In this document: piece by piece, positions 51,265 to 63,805 of the stretch
Numbering within the stretch: the stretch's first letter is position 1
How the letters are laid out: the number at the start of each line of letters is the position of its first letter
Origin: Cristatella mucedo
Taxonomy: Eukaryota > Bryozoa > Phylactolaemata > Cristatellidae
DNA: 64,000 bases
Assembly (NCBI GenBank): GCA_009760855.2
Contig: WPIO01000026.1
Coordinates: 3,416,501-3,480,500 of the forward strand
Direction of reading: 5' to 3'
Notes under the pieces: generated by a model
Seen by the model: only the letters and a program-made list of their open reading frames with translations
The model's database searches: none
What the model was told of the DNA's origin: nothing
Made by a program: the position numbers and the translations under genes

Positions 51265-51456
51265 AACCACTAGCTTCAGCGGCTCCTGACACAGAACCCT
51301 CGTTCCAGTGATTGCCCCCTAAGCTGTGACTCATCCCCCCATAAGTCCTCATCCCAGGATAAAAAATGCGCCCAATAATGTCAACGGGCCATCAACTTGC
51401 CCCCTACACGATCAACTAGGCCATAAATGGCAACAGACGATAAACCAGACACGGGA

Positions 51457-51580
51457 TATATATATATATATATACATATATACATGTATAAATATATAAG
51501 TTGATATATATATAAGTTGATATATATATATGTTGATATATATATATGTGTATAAACTTATATATATATATATATATATA
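51457..51580 (+). repeat. (AT)n-rich repeat with a ttgatata motif
   Basis: Alternating AT with interspersed aagttgatatatata units, directly before the LINE fragment below. Confidence 0.9.
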
Positions 51581-51584
51581 CCTG

Positions 51585-51884
51585 CGTCACGACGTCTCCT
51601 GATTTGTTTACATTTAAAGAGAAACCAAAAATGTATCCATTTACGACAGCATTTAGCGGGTCCCTATAATTTCGCCCTTTATGTGCTTATGCGTGCTGAC
51701 ACAGTACATACTGCCACTAACCATACTTGCATGCTGACCCTGTGCATGTCACCTCTAGCCACGCTATTCTTGTTGTTCACTGAGCATGCCACCACTAACC
51801 ATTCGATCGTGCTTCTTTTGGAGCAAATGTAAAGTGCCTAGAAAGAGATTGAGTTCTCTGAGAGTGCTATATCAAATATATTAT

Positions 51885-51920
<36 letters not shown>
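51585..51920 (+). mobile_element. LINE family A copy 8, 3' end
   Basis: It contains the last coding stretch, the UTR with the catgctgaccctgtgcatg motif, and the stem-loop gtaaagtgcctagaaagag, then tgagagtgctatatcaa. An (AT)n tail runs to about 51,920. It is 5'-truncated at the preceding AT repeat. Confidence 0.85.
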
Positions 51921-51925
<5 letters not shown>

Positions 51926-53958
51926 TAATGTATGTATACTATAATTAAGTCATATATCTAATATATTATTCCAATATTAAAACACACGATGGTACCTTAG
52001 CCGAAGGAACCCTGTCCTACCGTGGCCACGGGCGGGGGCTACTCGCAACTCCCGGATCAGGAACAAGGACCACGCGGCTTTCGATACGGAAATAGCGTCC
52101 AAGACGCACAGCCACCACAACGCCGTCCGTTCCGCGTGCGAAATGCCTAGGTCCACCGAGAAGGCTACATTATCTGACAGCTATCCAGGGCGCCGACAGC
52201 GAAGTCGCTTTTCGGCGCAGCTGAAAGCGACCTCGTGCGCGCGATCCTCGCAAGTCTCAGCGCCGCAGAGCGCCGGAAGAGGTCGGCTGCGAGAGGACTT
52301 CCGGTAGCGATACCTGGAATCCTCGACGGGCGATCGGTCGCTTGCAGTTGGTGCCCATTTTCTCAAGAAGTCAAGAGCACGTCTCGCTGAGCGTTAGAAA
52401 AAAGTTGAGAGTCGGCAGGGCACTAAGCATCAAACGACTATCCCTCGTCCTTGTCGACGTACGGTGGACCCCTAGGTGGCTGGCGGGCTCGAATACCCAT
52501 GCGCACTCTGCACACGTTAACCGCTCGCGCGTGACGAGGACATGTCGGGCTTCGCGGCGGTCGTCTCGCTCCGCTCACTCGTCCTTTAGTTTTTCCACTG
52601 TATCCCGCACTGCTCGGCAGTAAATCTACTCCGCTCCTATTGATTGCGAGAACCACGAGTCCGCGAATAGCAATGGCACGCGAAGGCGGGCGGATGCCGG
52701 CTCGAAGGCGGACGGTGCGTTGCTGGTCACGCCGGGGGGGGAGAGGAGACGGTACATTGTACGCTCCACACTCTCGCGCCGCCGCCGCACACTATCGTTT
52801 GGCACCGACGCGAGAGCGCGAGAGCGCGAGCGACGCCTCGTTAAAACGCCAAACGTTCTCGGTCGCGCGCGAACGCCTTGGGAACGCGATTCGCGTCAAG
52901 CAATTAGCCGGCGGAGAGCGGGCCGGCTGGCCTGCCGGCCCGCTCTCCGCATCGCAATAAGCGGCGGAGCGCTCGCGCTGGCCAGGAGCTCGGGGCGAGC
53001 AGCGGAGCGCCGGTCACGGCGGCTCCGCCGTGCGCTGCGCCGCGAACTCGGCCTCGCGCCGTCCGCCGCAGACCGGACCGGATGCATCGCTCCGAGCGAA
53101 GTTGCGCGGCAACCGTGCGGCTCCGCAGCCAGCGCGCCGGTGCAACCGGCGCATTGTCAGAGCGCCAGGATCGTTAGCTCATTAGCGAATGCCATTCGCA
53201 TGCCGTTAAGTGGCTTTGGATCGCTCAGTTCGTGGCTGCTAATTGTTCCGCTAGGCTGCTGCCGCGATCGGAGCTGTGCGGCGGCGGCGGCTGATGGCGG
53301 CAGTTCTGCTCGCGGTAGCGGTTCCTTCTGATCCGGAGCTAGCACGAGAGTGCCGCCGTCTAGCCGCCGTCGCCACCGCCGCAGCGGAACCGTGGGCGGC
53401 GCTCCGGCAATCGAGCCCACAACGCCGGCCTCGGACGAAGGGAGAAACTTGCATGTAACCTATGCCGTCCACCGACTGTCGGCGATGTCAAGTGGCGGGC
53501 GGCGGCGAGCGAGCGTTCCGCGAGTCGTCCGGCCGCTTACACCAGCTGCCGGCGCGCGACGGATAGCACCAGCACCGCAGACCCGAGGTCGCTCGGCACG
53601 GGCACAGCCGAGCAGAGCAACCAGGCTAGCGCGGCGGCAGCAGCCGCGGCAGCTTCCCGAACGGTCGCGTCTGGCGATGCACCGCCGCTTGTCGACAATT
53701 CGCGACCGGCTCTCAGCGGCGGCCGCTCCCGAGCGACGCCAACGAGTCGCTCGCAAACTGGACCAAAGGCCGTCGAATCGCCAGTTTATTTATGCACGTG
53801 AAAGCCGACTCGAGGTGCAGTCACGAGATCCGTCGGAGCCCAATCGCAGAATCCTCCAATTCGTCAGCCCGCAGTCGGAGCCGTGGATGTGTTTCGTGTT
53901 CGAGTGCATGCGTGTTTGCTAGCACTGTGCGTGGCGCTCATGTGAAGCTAGTGGCGGC
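51921..53958. other. GC-rich DNA without a supportable gene; strong hairpin at 52,911
   Basis: CpG-rich with many overlapping open frames on both strands and Arg/Ala/Ser-rich conceptual products, as expected from base composition alone. A perfect 17-base inverted repeat lies at 52,911-52,950. It could be a promoter-type CpG island, but no adjoining exon was recognised. Confidence 0.45.
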
Positions 53959-54009
53959 TCTCTCTCTCTCTCTCTCGTTCTCTGTCTGTCTCCATCTCCC
54001 TCCCTCCCA

Positions 54010-54063
<54 letters not shown>

Positions 54064-54242
54064 GTGTCTCTCTGTGTCTCTCTCTGTCTCTGTCTCTCTC
54101 TCTCTGGTTCTCTTGCTTCCATTCTCACTCTCACGCTGTGTCCCACACTCTCACACACACTCTCTCTCACTCGCTCTCTCTCACACTCTCTCTGCCACTT
54201 TCTTTGTCTGTCTGTCTATCAGTCTCTCCCACATTCTCCCTC

Positions 54243-54313
<71 letters not shown>

Positions 54314-54530
54314 GTGTCTCTCTCTGTCTCTCTCTCTCTCCCTCCCTCTCTCTCTCTCTGGTTCTCTTGCTTCCATTCTCACTCTCACGCTGTGTCCCAC
54401 ACTCTCACACACACTCTCTCTCACTCGCTCTCTCTCACCCTCTCTCTGCCACTTTCTTTGTCTGTCTGTCTATCAGTCTCTCACACATTCTCCCTCCCTC
54501 CCTCTCTCTCTCTCTCTCTCTCTTTCCCGG
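53959..54530 (+). repeat. (CT)n-rich array with a 254-base tandem duplication
   Basis: A mixed TC/TCTG array. A complex segment starting ggttctcttgcttccattct at 54,106 recurs at 54,360, and acattctccc at 54,231 recurs at 54,485, both at an offset of exactly 254 bases. This shows a recent tandem duplication of a composite unit. Confidence 0.95.
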
Positions 54531-54783
54531 AGGCGAGAAGTACGTCGCACTAGTTTTCGGGCTAGTTTATAGAACCGCGGCCAAGAGGCTCTGTAAATGA
54601 CAATGCCGGAATATCCACCTCGTCAATCGAGTTACGCCGACGAGAATCGTTGAGTTTTCTGTCCCTATCATTCCTCCGCTATTCAGCGTCGGTCAAGGAC
54701 GTCCCGAAATGCACCCAGGTCGGGTCTGCTACGATGCAGCAGCTATGCACCACATGCGGCGTCTTTCTAAGAACTCGCTATTA

Positions 54784-54843
54784 TACATATATATTATTAT
54801 ATATATATATATTATATATATGTATTATATATATATATATATG

Positions 54844-54874
<31 letters not shown>
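54784..54874 (+). repeat. (AT)n microsatellite
   Basis: Alternating TA interrupted twice by atgtatta. Confidence 0.95.
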
Positions 54875-54877
<3 letters not shown>

Positions 54878-55336
54878 CTAACTCGCTATGGCCTGTCCGC
54901 CAGCTGAGCGGCTCGCACGCGGTTGATGACGCAAGCCTTTCCGCTATTCGACAACAGTTGGAACCACTGTCGAGCGGTCCATAGACAAATAGGATCGACC
55001 TCACGAGCGAGACTTCCGTCAGCCGACGCCGGCTGCGTTTTCGACCGAGCAGCAGTCATAGCGCTTCGGTCAGCCCGCCCTCACTCTTCCCCAGTCGACT
55101 ACCAGTCGGTCTCCGTTGCTGGACGTAGCTGCCGAAAGCTCATGGAAACGTCTCGCTGCGCTCGCTTGCTCCTGGGGAAACAAAGCTGCGAGGAGCGAGC
55201 AAATGACAGGTCCTCCAAGACACACGTAGCTGCGCCTAACGGGAACTGGAACGAACGAGCGGAACTAGTTAATTAATGGCCGTCGGCCAGACAGGAAAAC
55301 GAGTTCTCCGTGAGCCATTAGGCACGGGCAATGAAA

Positions 55337-55400
55337 CAGATTGGCGCTTCGGTGGCTGCAATGCTTTATTAACGGGAATTGGACAAGGTTCATCTTACAC
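55337..55400 (+). repeat. Dispersed repeat, copy 1
   Basis: About 64 bases resemble 57,974-58,042: cagattggcgcttcggtggc, then ttaacgggaattggacaagg. The identity of the element is unknown. Confidence 0.6.
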
Positions 55401-55904
55401 CGCAGAGCTTGCGAGTACGCAGAGTGGCTATTACTGCATCTCCCCCAGCCGTAGGTAAGCGAGCCAGCTGCAGCTGGAGTATCTTCTTTAGCCTGGAGGT
55501 CATCGGCCAGTCAAGCGCTGGTCTCTTCGAATCCGTGGTGATTGGGGTCTCTGCTCGACCCTGCGGAGCTGGCGTTGGACGAAAGTCAAGGATCGGACCG
55601 AGCTGAGCCTCACCCGGCTCGGCCCCCAATAGATCCGGGTGTCTCGGCCAATTGCGTTGCGCATCTACTTCGCCTGATCGCTCACAGTGGCGACCTAACT
55701 TTGCATGGCTGCAAGGCTAGATTTTTAAAGGAAGAAATTGTCGCATTCCCAAAACAGCGCTATGGTGGCACACTAACGAGTGGTCGCAGAGTAGATGAGT
55801 ACGCCTATATGCTCATCAAACGGTCAGGCGTCCGCTTGCGCAGCTCTCCGCGCCATGGCCACCCGAGAGCGATACTTTCTTCCGCAATGGGTGGGCTTCT
55901 TCCA

Positions 55905-57470
55905 CATGTATACATGTATCTCCGCCCGTAGCTCCCTAAAGCCACCGGGTGTTATGCTGCAGAGTTTTTTCTAAGGCGTACTTGAAGCCTAAGTGGCTTT
56001 CGGTACGCATACGGGGAAGCGTAGCTGAGTCAAGAGGGCAGACAAGAAAGCAAGTAGCACGGAAGTAGCAGATCAAAATGGCTGGAAAGGATGTGCCACA
56101 GTCGGCAGCAGGAGAGTTAATTTCGTTGCTTAAGAAGTGTGGGAGTGAACTCCACAGTCTTGAACCGGAAGAGCAAATGCTTGTCGCCGACGACCTTTCA
56201 GCGTAGGAACAGAACAGCTTAATTTATTTTCCAACAAGAGCCTGAAAGCACGAGGAGGAGGCTAAAGCTGGCGAAGCAGCTTAGTTTAGCATGACGGCCG
56301 GCATGGCCGGCCTTGTGGGTCTGTGTGAGAATTTCACTCTGAATTCATCGATCGACCGGAAGCTCCCATCGCAGCTCTTTCAGCAAAGGAAATGAACCTT
56401 TGGACTGAACATCTGGGCTCTATTGACTCCGGCCTTGCAGCCGTATTCATTACGAGCTGCGGAGGCCTGCAGAGGCTGTTTCAGAGATCCCAGCCGAAAC
56501 TGAATTTCAGTAGCCAAGCTTAGACAGAACCAGTGAACTAGCTGGATTTTTAGCCAGCCACCATGGTAGATAGGGTCAAATATCCAAGGATCAGAGGTAA
56601 TGGCCATCTGCGGAAACAGTTTTCCTAATGCAACTTTCAAACTCTAAGCCGTTATCAAAGAGGACACCCAAGTTCTGTACCGATGGCGACGGTCACGCCA
56701 GCAGCATAATCGATTAGAAAAGAAAAGTCTCTTCGTCCAGCCGTACGTTTGGGGTGTTCAATGACTAGGATTTCGAATTTACAGTCATCTAATTTAAGGA
56801 AATCGGCCCCCAAAACCCAGGATCGGATGCGCGCAAGGCAAGGGTATAGTTTATCAGTCGCTGTAGCGGCCGTTGATGCTTTAAATGATAAAAATAGCTG
56901 GTTATCGTCACTATAGAAGTGATCCTGCCGATCCCGCGGGCCCGAATCACGTTTTCCAGAAGCTCGTTATCAACGGTGAACAGCAACGGACCGAGGACAA
57001 ATCCTTGCAGAACTCAGCAAGTGACTGTTTTGCTGGTTGAGACGTGCCGACCTTACGACACGGATTGAACCCGATCGGACAAAAAAGTACGCTTTGAACC
57101 ACGCAAATGCATCGTCTGCTTTGCTAACTTTTGCACTCAATCGTTCAAGTAGGATATCGTGATTAGCTGTGTCAAAATTCAGCCGATTAATCAAGAAGGG
57201 TCAAGCCAGCAACACTACCGTCGTCGTTGCTACTGAGGATGCCATTGGTCACATTGGAGAGAACAGCTTCAGTGGAGTGCAGTGGTGTGGCTTGAATACC
57301 GACTAAAACTGAGCGACAGCTTGCTGGGACCTCAGATACCACAATTTGGGCTTTATAAGTATTCGTTGACCGACAGCCGTTTTGAAAGATTTGGATACGG
57401 CCACTTTATCCAGAGAAGCATTAAATACCCATTGTATGGCTTGAACAAGCTTTTCCGGCCAGCGAAGACT
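55905..57470 (-). mobile_element. LINE family B copy 4
   Basis: On the minus strand the 5' limit is the (AT)n at about 57,470. The sequence runs through a degenerate [10 protein letters not shown] (copy 3: QHSTETALF), then NRLNFDTANHDILLERLSAK (about 57,180-57,120). The RT box is altered to FYSDD (about 56,915). FLKLDDCKFEILVI lies at 56,760-56,800. The family B 3' UTR follows (cttaggcttcaagtacgcc region at 55,975-55,995), ending near 55,905. YADD is YSDD here and stops interrupt the frame. Confidence 0.8.
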
Positions 57471-57471
57471 A

Positions 57472-57580
<109 letters not shown>

Positions 57581-57973
57581 AAATTTTTTTTTTTTAATCA
57601 CTCTGGCGTCCCGGCGCTTGTGGAGCAGCAAGAGCAGCTAACTTTTGCGGATGAAAGTCCCGTCGCCTGCGTAGCAAACGTTTCCGGTCGTAACTCTCGT
57701 TGGAGAATCGCGTGAGAGCGCCGCTGCTAGGCAAAGCCAGCCGAAATTCCTCTCCGCGTTGTACTACGAGAGATGCCTACGGTAGGCGGGTCGATCGGAA
57801 ACGACACGACATACAGAACCTGGCGAGAGGGACGACGCGCACCTTCGTCTCGGCGCTCGTCTTGCCTGCGGCGGTGCCTACGGCAGTGGCGGCGGCCGAG
57901 TTCGGCGCCCTCATCGCAACGTCCTAACGCGTCTCATCAGCGCCTCAAAATCCGATATAACCGTGCAGTACAG

Positions 57974-58042
57974 CGGATTGGCACTGCGGTGGCCGCCATG
58001 CTTTTATCAGCGGGAACCGGACAAGCCTAGTTCTCCTGTTAC
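57974..58042 (+). repeat. Dispersed repeat, copy 2
   Basis: Partner of the segment at 55,337-55,400: cggattggcactgcggtggc, then cagcgggaaccggacaagcc. Similarity fades outside about 65 bases. Confidence 0.6.
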
Positions 58043-58247
58043 AAACGGAACGTAAGGCCACTTGCTAAGATTTCCCTCTACAATTATCCCGCACTTCCGA
58101 CATAAAAAAGTTACAAAAGTGGTGTAGCAGCTTCCGCATCCGCACAGACTTTGGCTCCAAACGCAGCACTCGTAACAATGCTAGTCCTCGCCTACGCCCG
58201 ACCAAGACTTGTCATGCTCTGAGCCTTTGAGCGCGACTAAACATAAA

Positions 58248-58412
58248 TGAAAATAGTTCATTCGTACGGCGCCATTAGAGAACTTAAACCTCAGTTTGCG
58301 CGTGTTGCATATGCCACGGAGCTCGAGCCCACGCCCTCGGTCAATAAATACATCCACCACGACCTCATAGTTAAAGGCGAACACCTTAACCAATCGGCCA
58401 AACCAGAGCGAC
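58248..58412 (-). mobile_element. SINE family 1, copy e
   Basis: On the minus strand the head (ggccgattggttaaggtgttc, split by an insertion-like stretch) and B-box gtgggctcgagctccgtggc are present. They are followed by a diverged body ending ctaatggcgccgtacgaatg. Confidence 0.7.
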
Positions 58413-60820
58413 TTGCGACTTCTAGGTGCATAGCAATGCTGCTACACGGTATGCCAACAACTTCGGACTATAACAGTAACGACGAGCATCCGTACCTTAG
58501 CATACAAGTCAAAGTCTTTAGCGTAGAGAAGTCTATCTGAAAGCGAAGGAGGGATACAGGCGTCGTAAGTCAGCCATTGCGTATGGCGACTCTCGTGCTG
58601 CGCCCAGAGTGCGTGACCAGATCTCTCTGTGGATATTATGTCTGGCTCAAAGACTAGAGCACAAATCAGCCATTATCTTGAGCACAACACTTTCTTTTAC
58701 TCGGTGGCTTCGGCTATTACGCTGCCTAACCATGAATTATCACATGACCGACTCCAAGCCGCTTACATATCAGGAGCCGAGAATAGTAAATATCTCGATA
58801 TTCATAGTCAATCTGTATTTAGCGAGCCACACTTGTATCACGTCGTAGAGCAAGCGCGTACATTGAGTGGCTGCTACTACAGCTACCTCGTTAGAATCAG
58901 CTATTGAAAAATTCTTTTTCAGATTAAGGCATTAGTAACTCAGAGTTGGGCCAGCAAGACTCAATTCACTCGATTGGGCTACGGCATTAAAAAAACGCAC
59001 TTGCCAACGGCAAGAAAATGCTATTGGGTTTCTCGAATTGGTGTACAGCGTGTCTTGCCTCGCCGTTTGAGAGCGCTGCGTCCTTAGTGCTGAGACGGTT
59101 TCAGAAGGTAGCCCACTTATAAAACGCCAATTCAGCTCGAGCGTCCAACGAGCACGGCTAGTCCGTCCTCGACGTGCCAACCGCGTCGCCCGGCGACCGC
59201 TTGTGGCGACCAGCTGACCAAGCGGACGAAGGCGGCGGGCCGCCGCGGCGAGCGAAGGCGGGCGCACGCGTCGGAGCGACGCGATCTCTCGCTCCTCAAC
59301 CGCACACTCGCCGGGCGCATAATGGAGCCGTTCCTCCACGTTCGATTCGTAGCGCGTCGGGCGCCGACTCTGCGGCGCTCATTTCGAAGAGAACGCTGGC
59401 GTTTGCCGATTCGCCCTGCGAGCGCCGGCGATCGTGGCGCCGGTGCAAAGCCGCCGACGGCCACGACGACCGGTTCCGCTATTTATTTCGGACGCCGGTC
59501 GCGGCATGGTATTGGCCGGGAGCACCGAAAGCGGAAAAATTTTTAACGGGGTAACCCAGGAGAATTTTTTAAAATTGTTTTTTTTTTACATTCGCGTATT
59601 AAAGATAAACTAGTTATAAATGCAAGCTCAAATGTTGGTGGTTGTCAGATGACTGGAACATGGTCAATACAATTATTATGTAAGCCTTATTTAAACCGGA
59701 AGTAGTACATCGAGCTCAACAAAAATAATTTTGTTTGAAAAATAACTGAGCCGGAACTGCGGTTTTCTGGTAAACTCAGCGAATATAAGCTATTCAGCCC
59801 TAAACGGACCCTCAAAAAATAACTGGAAAATGATCAAACGTAAAACTTTCCCGGAAATGATACGCCCCTCGAGATCGCACGTCCGACTGGTAGTACAACA
59901 AGATGATACAAGAGTAAACCCTCTATTAGCAGGGTGCCTAGTCCAGCCTCTGCTTCCCCGCCCCGCCCATAGCAACCGGCGGTAAACGGCATTCCAAGGC
60001 CCACTCCTTATTTACTTGGCAGAAACCTGCTTACATTGGTATGTTTACATCAGATCACAAACCGGAAGTGACTGTCGTTCGGCCAGTAGACGAACATTAG
60101 GGATAATGTATTGAGAATTTACTGCTGCCGGGGCCGCCGTAACTAAGGAGTCCATAATCACGGCACCACACGAGTCCTGGGACAGCTGATACAGTTCCTG
60201 TAGCCGCCATTGCACACGAGGCGACGGCCGCGAGTGGTCCATTGTTCGGCGGCCGGTCAGCGTGGTGACTTGGATAGAACTAGCGCGTCGTTTACTGGAA
60301 GCCAGTCTGAAAATGTTGATTCATTTCTATTCAAGGAAATTTAGGTGATTTCAAGTTCTCATTAATGTCGTTAATAGTTAGATATTTGTATTGGCGAATG
60401 CCGGTGAGCCGCCCTGCTGTACCCTGGATTGCCGGCCTGCGGTATGAGACCTATCGCGGATATGATATGCTTAGGCTGTATAAGGATCTTGTTAGGTTGA
60501 CCTATTCCTAAGATCCATATTTATCTATTTATTGAATTGTTCGTGCGATTATAGCGTTTCCTAGTGCTGTCTCTTGGTTATACCTTGGAGTTCTCAAGTT
60601 TATCTGCAAACGACAGTCCAATGCCTGCTGCCATTTATGTCATATATCCTAAAATAATGATCCGATAACATTAAAACTTTGGAATATATGATTGATTGTA
60701 GTTACATAATCATTCAAGCCTTCTCGTATGCATATTGGACCTCAGTAGATAGACTTTTTTTGGTCAAAACTGGCTGTGTTTGTCGTGCTAAGCCTTTGTC
60801 ATCCTTTCACTCACATGTCG
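58413..60820. other. Unassigned DNA; GC-rich at 59,130-59,560
   Basis: No gene, RNA or named repeat could be supported. The GC-rich part has open frames in every phase. Confidence 0.4.
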
Positions 60821-60827
60821 TAAAAAT

Positions 60828-61376
60828 GTCACAGGTAGGCTACCTGTGACCCAATCAACGTGAAATTCGAAACACATGCTCTTAAGTATGTGTTTCGATG
60901 TTGTATGGTGACAAGTATCGGAACAATCTTGTTATTCGTCACATACATGCTTTGGCAGCTTAAGTTGGCTTCTCTGAGTGCTGTCACAGCACTAGTACTT
61001 GGTACCTGGTAAATTGTACAACTTGGTCGATACTGGGCCGATCTGTGTGAAACTTGGAATATAGGTGGAGCTCACCTGTCTAGACACTCTACCCCTGTGC
61101 ATCTACGCATGATGGGTGTGTATACATATAACGTGCCTGTCACAAAGTGTCCGTGGGCTGTTTTCGTGATGCCAGTCAACAGTTTGAGATGTCAAATTTT
61201 TTTTTCAATTTTGTGTAGGGCGAGAGTGTCCTGTCAAGTGTCTTGCATCTTTTGAGCGGTTTGCCATATTTCTACAATGACTTTTTTAATCGGAAAAATG
61301 TGGAGCTGCCTTTTAGCTGCAGTGCTATACGTGACCTTGGACTTTTACAGGTCATCAGAAGGTCAACACTGCAGCT
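60828..61376 (+). repeat. Cluster of short perfect inverted repeats
   Basis: Four main hairpins: 60,828-60,850 (11-base arms, 1-base loop), 60,867-60,898 (11-base arms, 10-base loop), 60,977-60,993 (8-base arms, 1-base loop), and 61,315-61,376 (10-base arms with an inner 7-of-8 stem). A weaker pair is at 60,902-60,948. The segment is AT-richer than its flanks. No open frame or known element was recognised. Confidence 0.75.
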
Positions 61377-62964
61377 ATATCACATCAAACGATAGCTAAG
61401 GTACCAGTGTTCTTCGTGCCAATTTTCATGCCATTCAGTTTACTGGTCTTCGTACGATATTTAATAAATGTGCTTTTGGGGGGGACAACTCACCCTATTA
61501 GCGGCCATTTTAGGGGATAACTCCCACTACTGGCCGCCTTACCCCGCGACTAAACTGAATGGAAATGGCGGTAAACCAGCGGCTGAGGGGCGGCTGCGGC
61601 TCGAATGCCGACAGATGCACCCCTCGCGGCGGCTACGGCCGCCATCGACGTCCGCAGCGTAGTCCGCGGCCGTTTTTCGCGTTAGCGGGCGCGATAACCT
61701 TTGCGTCGTCGTGAAGTGGGGCGCTGCTTTAATCGCGGCCCCAGATCGGAGCACCTGTCCTCGATTATTACCTCAGCGCGTGCGCGTGCGAAGAGTCGAT
61801 TCGAGCGCTAGCGCTCGCACGACGGCAGCTCTTCGCACGCGCGCGCCAGCTGGAGGGAAGCTGCTGCCCGCTCGGGCTGCCGCATCCGCGCCGCCACCAT
61901 GCCTGCCGCGGGCGCCCTCTTTCGCCGAGCGGCAGTGGCGGCGGTCCGCAGGTCTGCCGGTACGGAAGCCGAAGCTGGAGGAATGCAAGGCCGGCCAATA
62001 CCATTCATGCGCACGCGCTCTCTCTCCTCTATTGCCGTTTTCGTCGCGGGGTACTGGAGGAAAAGCGAAGCGCTCACCATCGCCATAGCGCCGCCGGGCG
62101 CGTGCGCAAGCGCCGGCGATCCCAGGCTCGCAACGCGGCGTTCCGGCCTAACCGACTGGCTGTCGTGGCGCGTCGAGCGGCGATGATGTCGTTAGCTTTC
62201 GCCGCCGCCGCCGCCAAAGGCCCGTTCGTTCGCAAGTGTCCCGAGGCCGAAGTACGTCGGCGCTCGGTTCGCAGCAGCTCCGCCGGAAGCAGAGGCGCCG
62301 CTCGCGAGCGGCGGCGGCGCGCGTCGGGTTTATTGCCCGGCGGCCCGAGCGCCAGAGAACGAGCGATCGATTGCGTGTCGCTGATGACCACAACATCGAA
62401 TCGGACAGCAATCGTAGTTCGTAGTTAGTAGTAAATCGCCGCTCGAGTCGTAGACGTGGAGCGAAACTCTTAGGCAACTTCGACGCGAGTTGCCACCGCA
62501 CGCAGCGCTCGCGGACCACCCGCTACGGCTGGTCGGGGCGGGTCCGATGAAGAGGGCGTCCCGCTCCCCCTGTGGTCCACCCGAAATACCCTCCCCCACC
62601 CCATTCCTGAACGTGAGCGGAGCTGTTTTCTCTACGCCGCCGCTGCCGCCGAGCTATCTACGCTGTTAGCGGCACTTCGCGAAGCTAGCCTTCATCTAGC
62701 AACGCCGCCGGAGGTCTATGGGGAGGGGGCAGGGGTGAGGTCGACTCGGGAAGTAGCTCGTGCCGGGATTCTTTGTAGCCGTTCAGCTGTGCGCCGCCCT
62801 CGCCGCGAAGTCGCCGGCGCCCAGTTAGCGCTCGTGACTCACGCGTCGGACGCCGGCCGCCGGTCTTCGCTTTTCGACCTTTCTCCCATATTCGCATCCT
62901 CTCGCAGGCCTCGTCGACAAAGCGAATGTCGGTTGGATACTTGATATGATGCGCGAGCCCCATA
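61377..62964. other. CpG-rich DNA upstream of the second LIM gene
   Basis: A nested palindrome lies at 61,782-61,842. No exon was recognised. Open frames on both strands are Arg/Ala-rich and overlap. Confidence 0.4.
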
Positions 62965-63805
62965 CCATATAAGTACTCCCTTAACGCGCCCTCGGAAGAC
63001 TTCTCTCATGGGCTCAAGGTCGGGATCGCCGGGGGGTCGCAGCCTGGCTGGCGCCGCATCCGACGCCGCCGGATGGTCGCAAAGAGCCACCGTCGACTAG
63101 ATGCGGTGACGAAATGCGGTCGCCCCCGCCGCCGCGCGAAGTGGCTGCGCGCGCGCGCGCGCTCGTCACCATTGCGCCGAAGCGCTGCTTTTTCGTGCTT
63201 CGCAAAATCGGTTGTCATACGGGAAAAGGGGAGCGAAAGTGCACTTCCGGTGAGTCGCTACTACCACCTGCCCCCCCTCAAGCACTCCGGCCGGTTTATA
63301 ACGCGAGCCGCCACCTTATCATATCCATCTGCGAAGCCTTAAGGCACCACCCCGCGGTGCTCCCTCACTTGAAGCCTCGCTGCGTCGGCGATCGTTTCTG
63401 CCTGCACGGACCGGTTGAAGGTGAGCCGCCTGCTGGCGCTGGCCCGGCCTCAGGGCCGCTCGTTCGCTACGCGGAGGCGGACGCCCCAGTCTTTCAGGCC
63501 AGTTCCTCGGCTCTTTGCCGACCGCGGTAGACCCGGGCGGGCAAAGGACCGCGGATAGACGCCGGGCTCGTGGCGAGCGTAAGCTCGAGGGCTGGCGGCG
63601 GCGGGGGCGACGAATGGGTCGGACACCGGTCGCCCGTCGTCGCGCGCGACTCGGCTGCGCGGCGGCGGCGCAGCCGAGCTGCGAAGCAGTCGCAGCTTGG
63701 CTCGGCGCTCCGCCGCGACGCGCGGCTACGCCTAGAGGCGGGCGCACGCGAACCGCCTCGAGCGCGTCGCCGTGTGCGCTTTGTAGCGCATTCTTGCGAG
63801 CGAAA
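62965..63805 (+). promoter_or_regulatory. Probable promoter region of the second LIM gene
   Basis: A near-CArG element, CCATATAAGT (62,965-62,974), one base from CCATATAAGG, lies about 830 bases upstream of the ATG. A TATA-like tttataa is at about 63,295. Two GC-rich hairpins (63,650-63,678 and 63,677-63,697) lie just upstream of the ATG. The transcription start is unknown. Confidence 0.35.

Noticed and set aside
52181-53922. Several 100-200 residue open frames in GC-rich DNA
   Set aside because: They overlap on both strands, have Arg/Ala/Ser composition and no domain. Stop codons are simply rare in such DNA.
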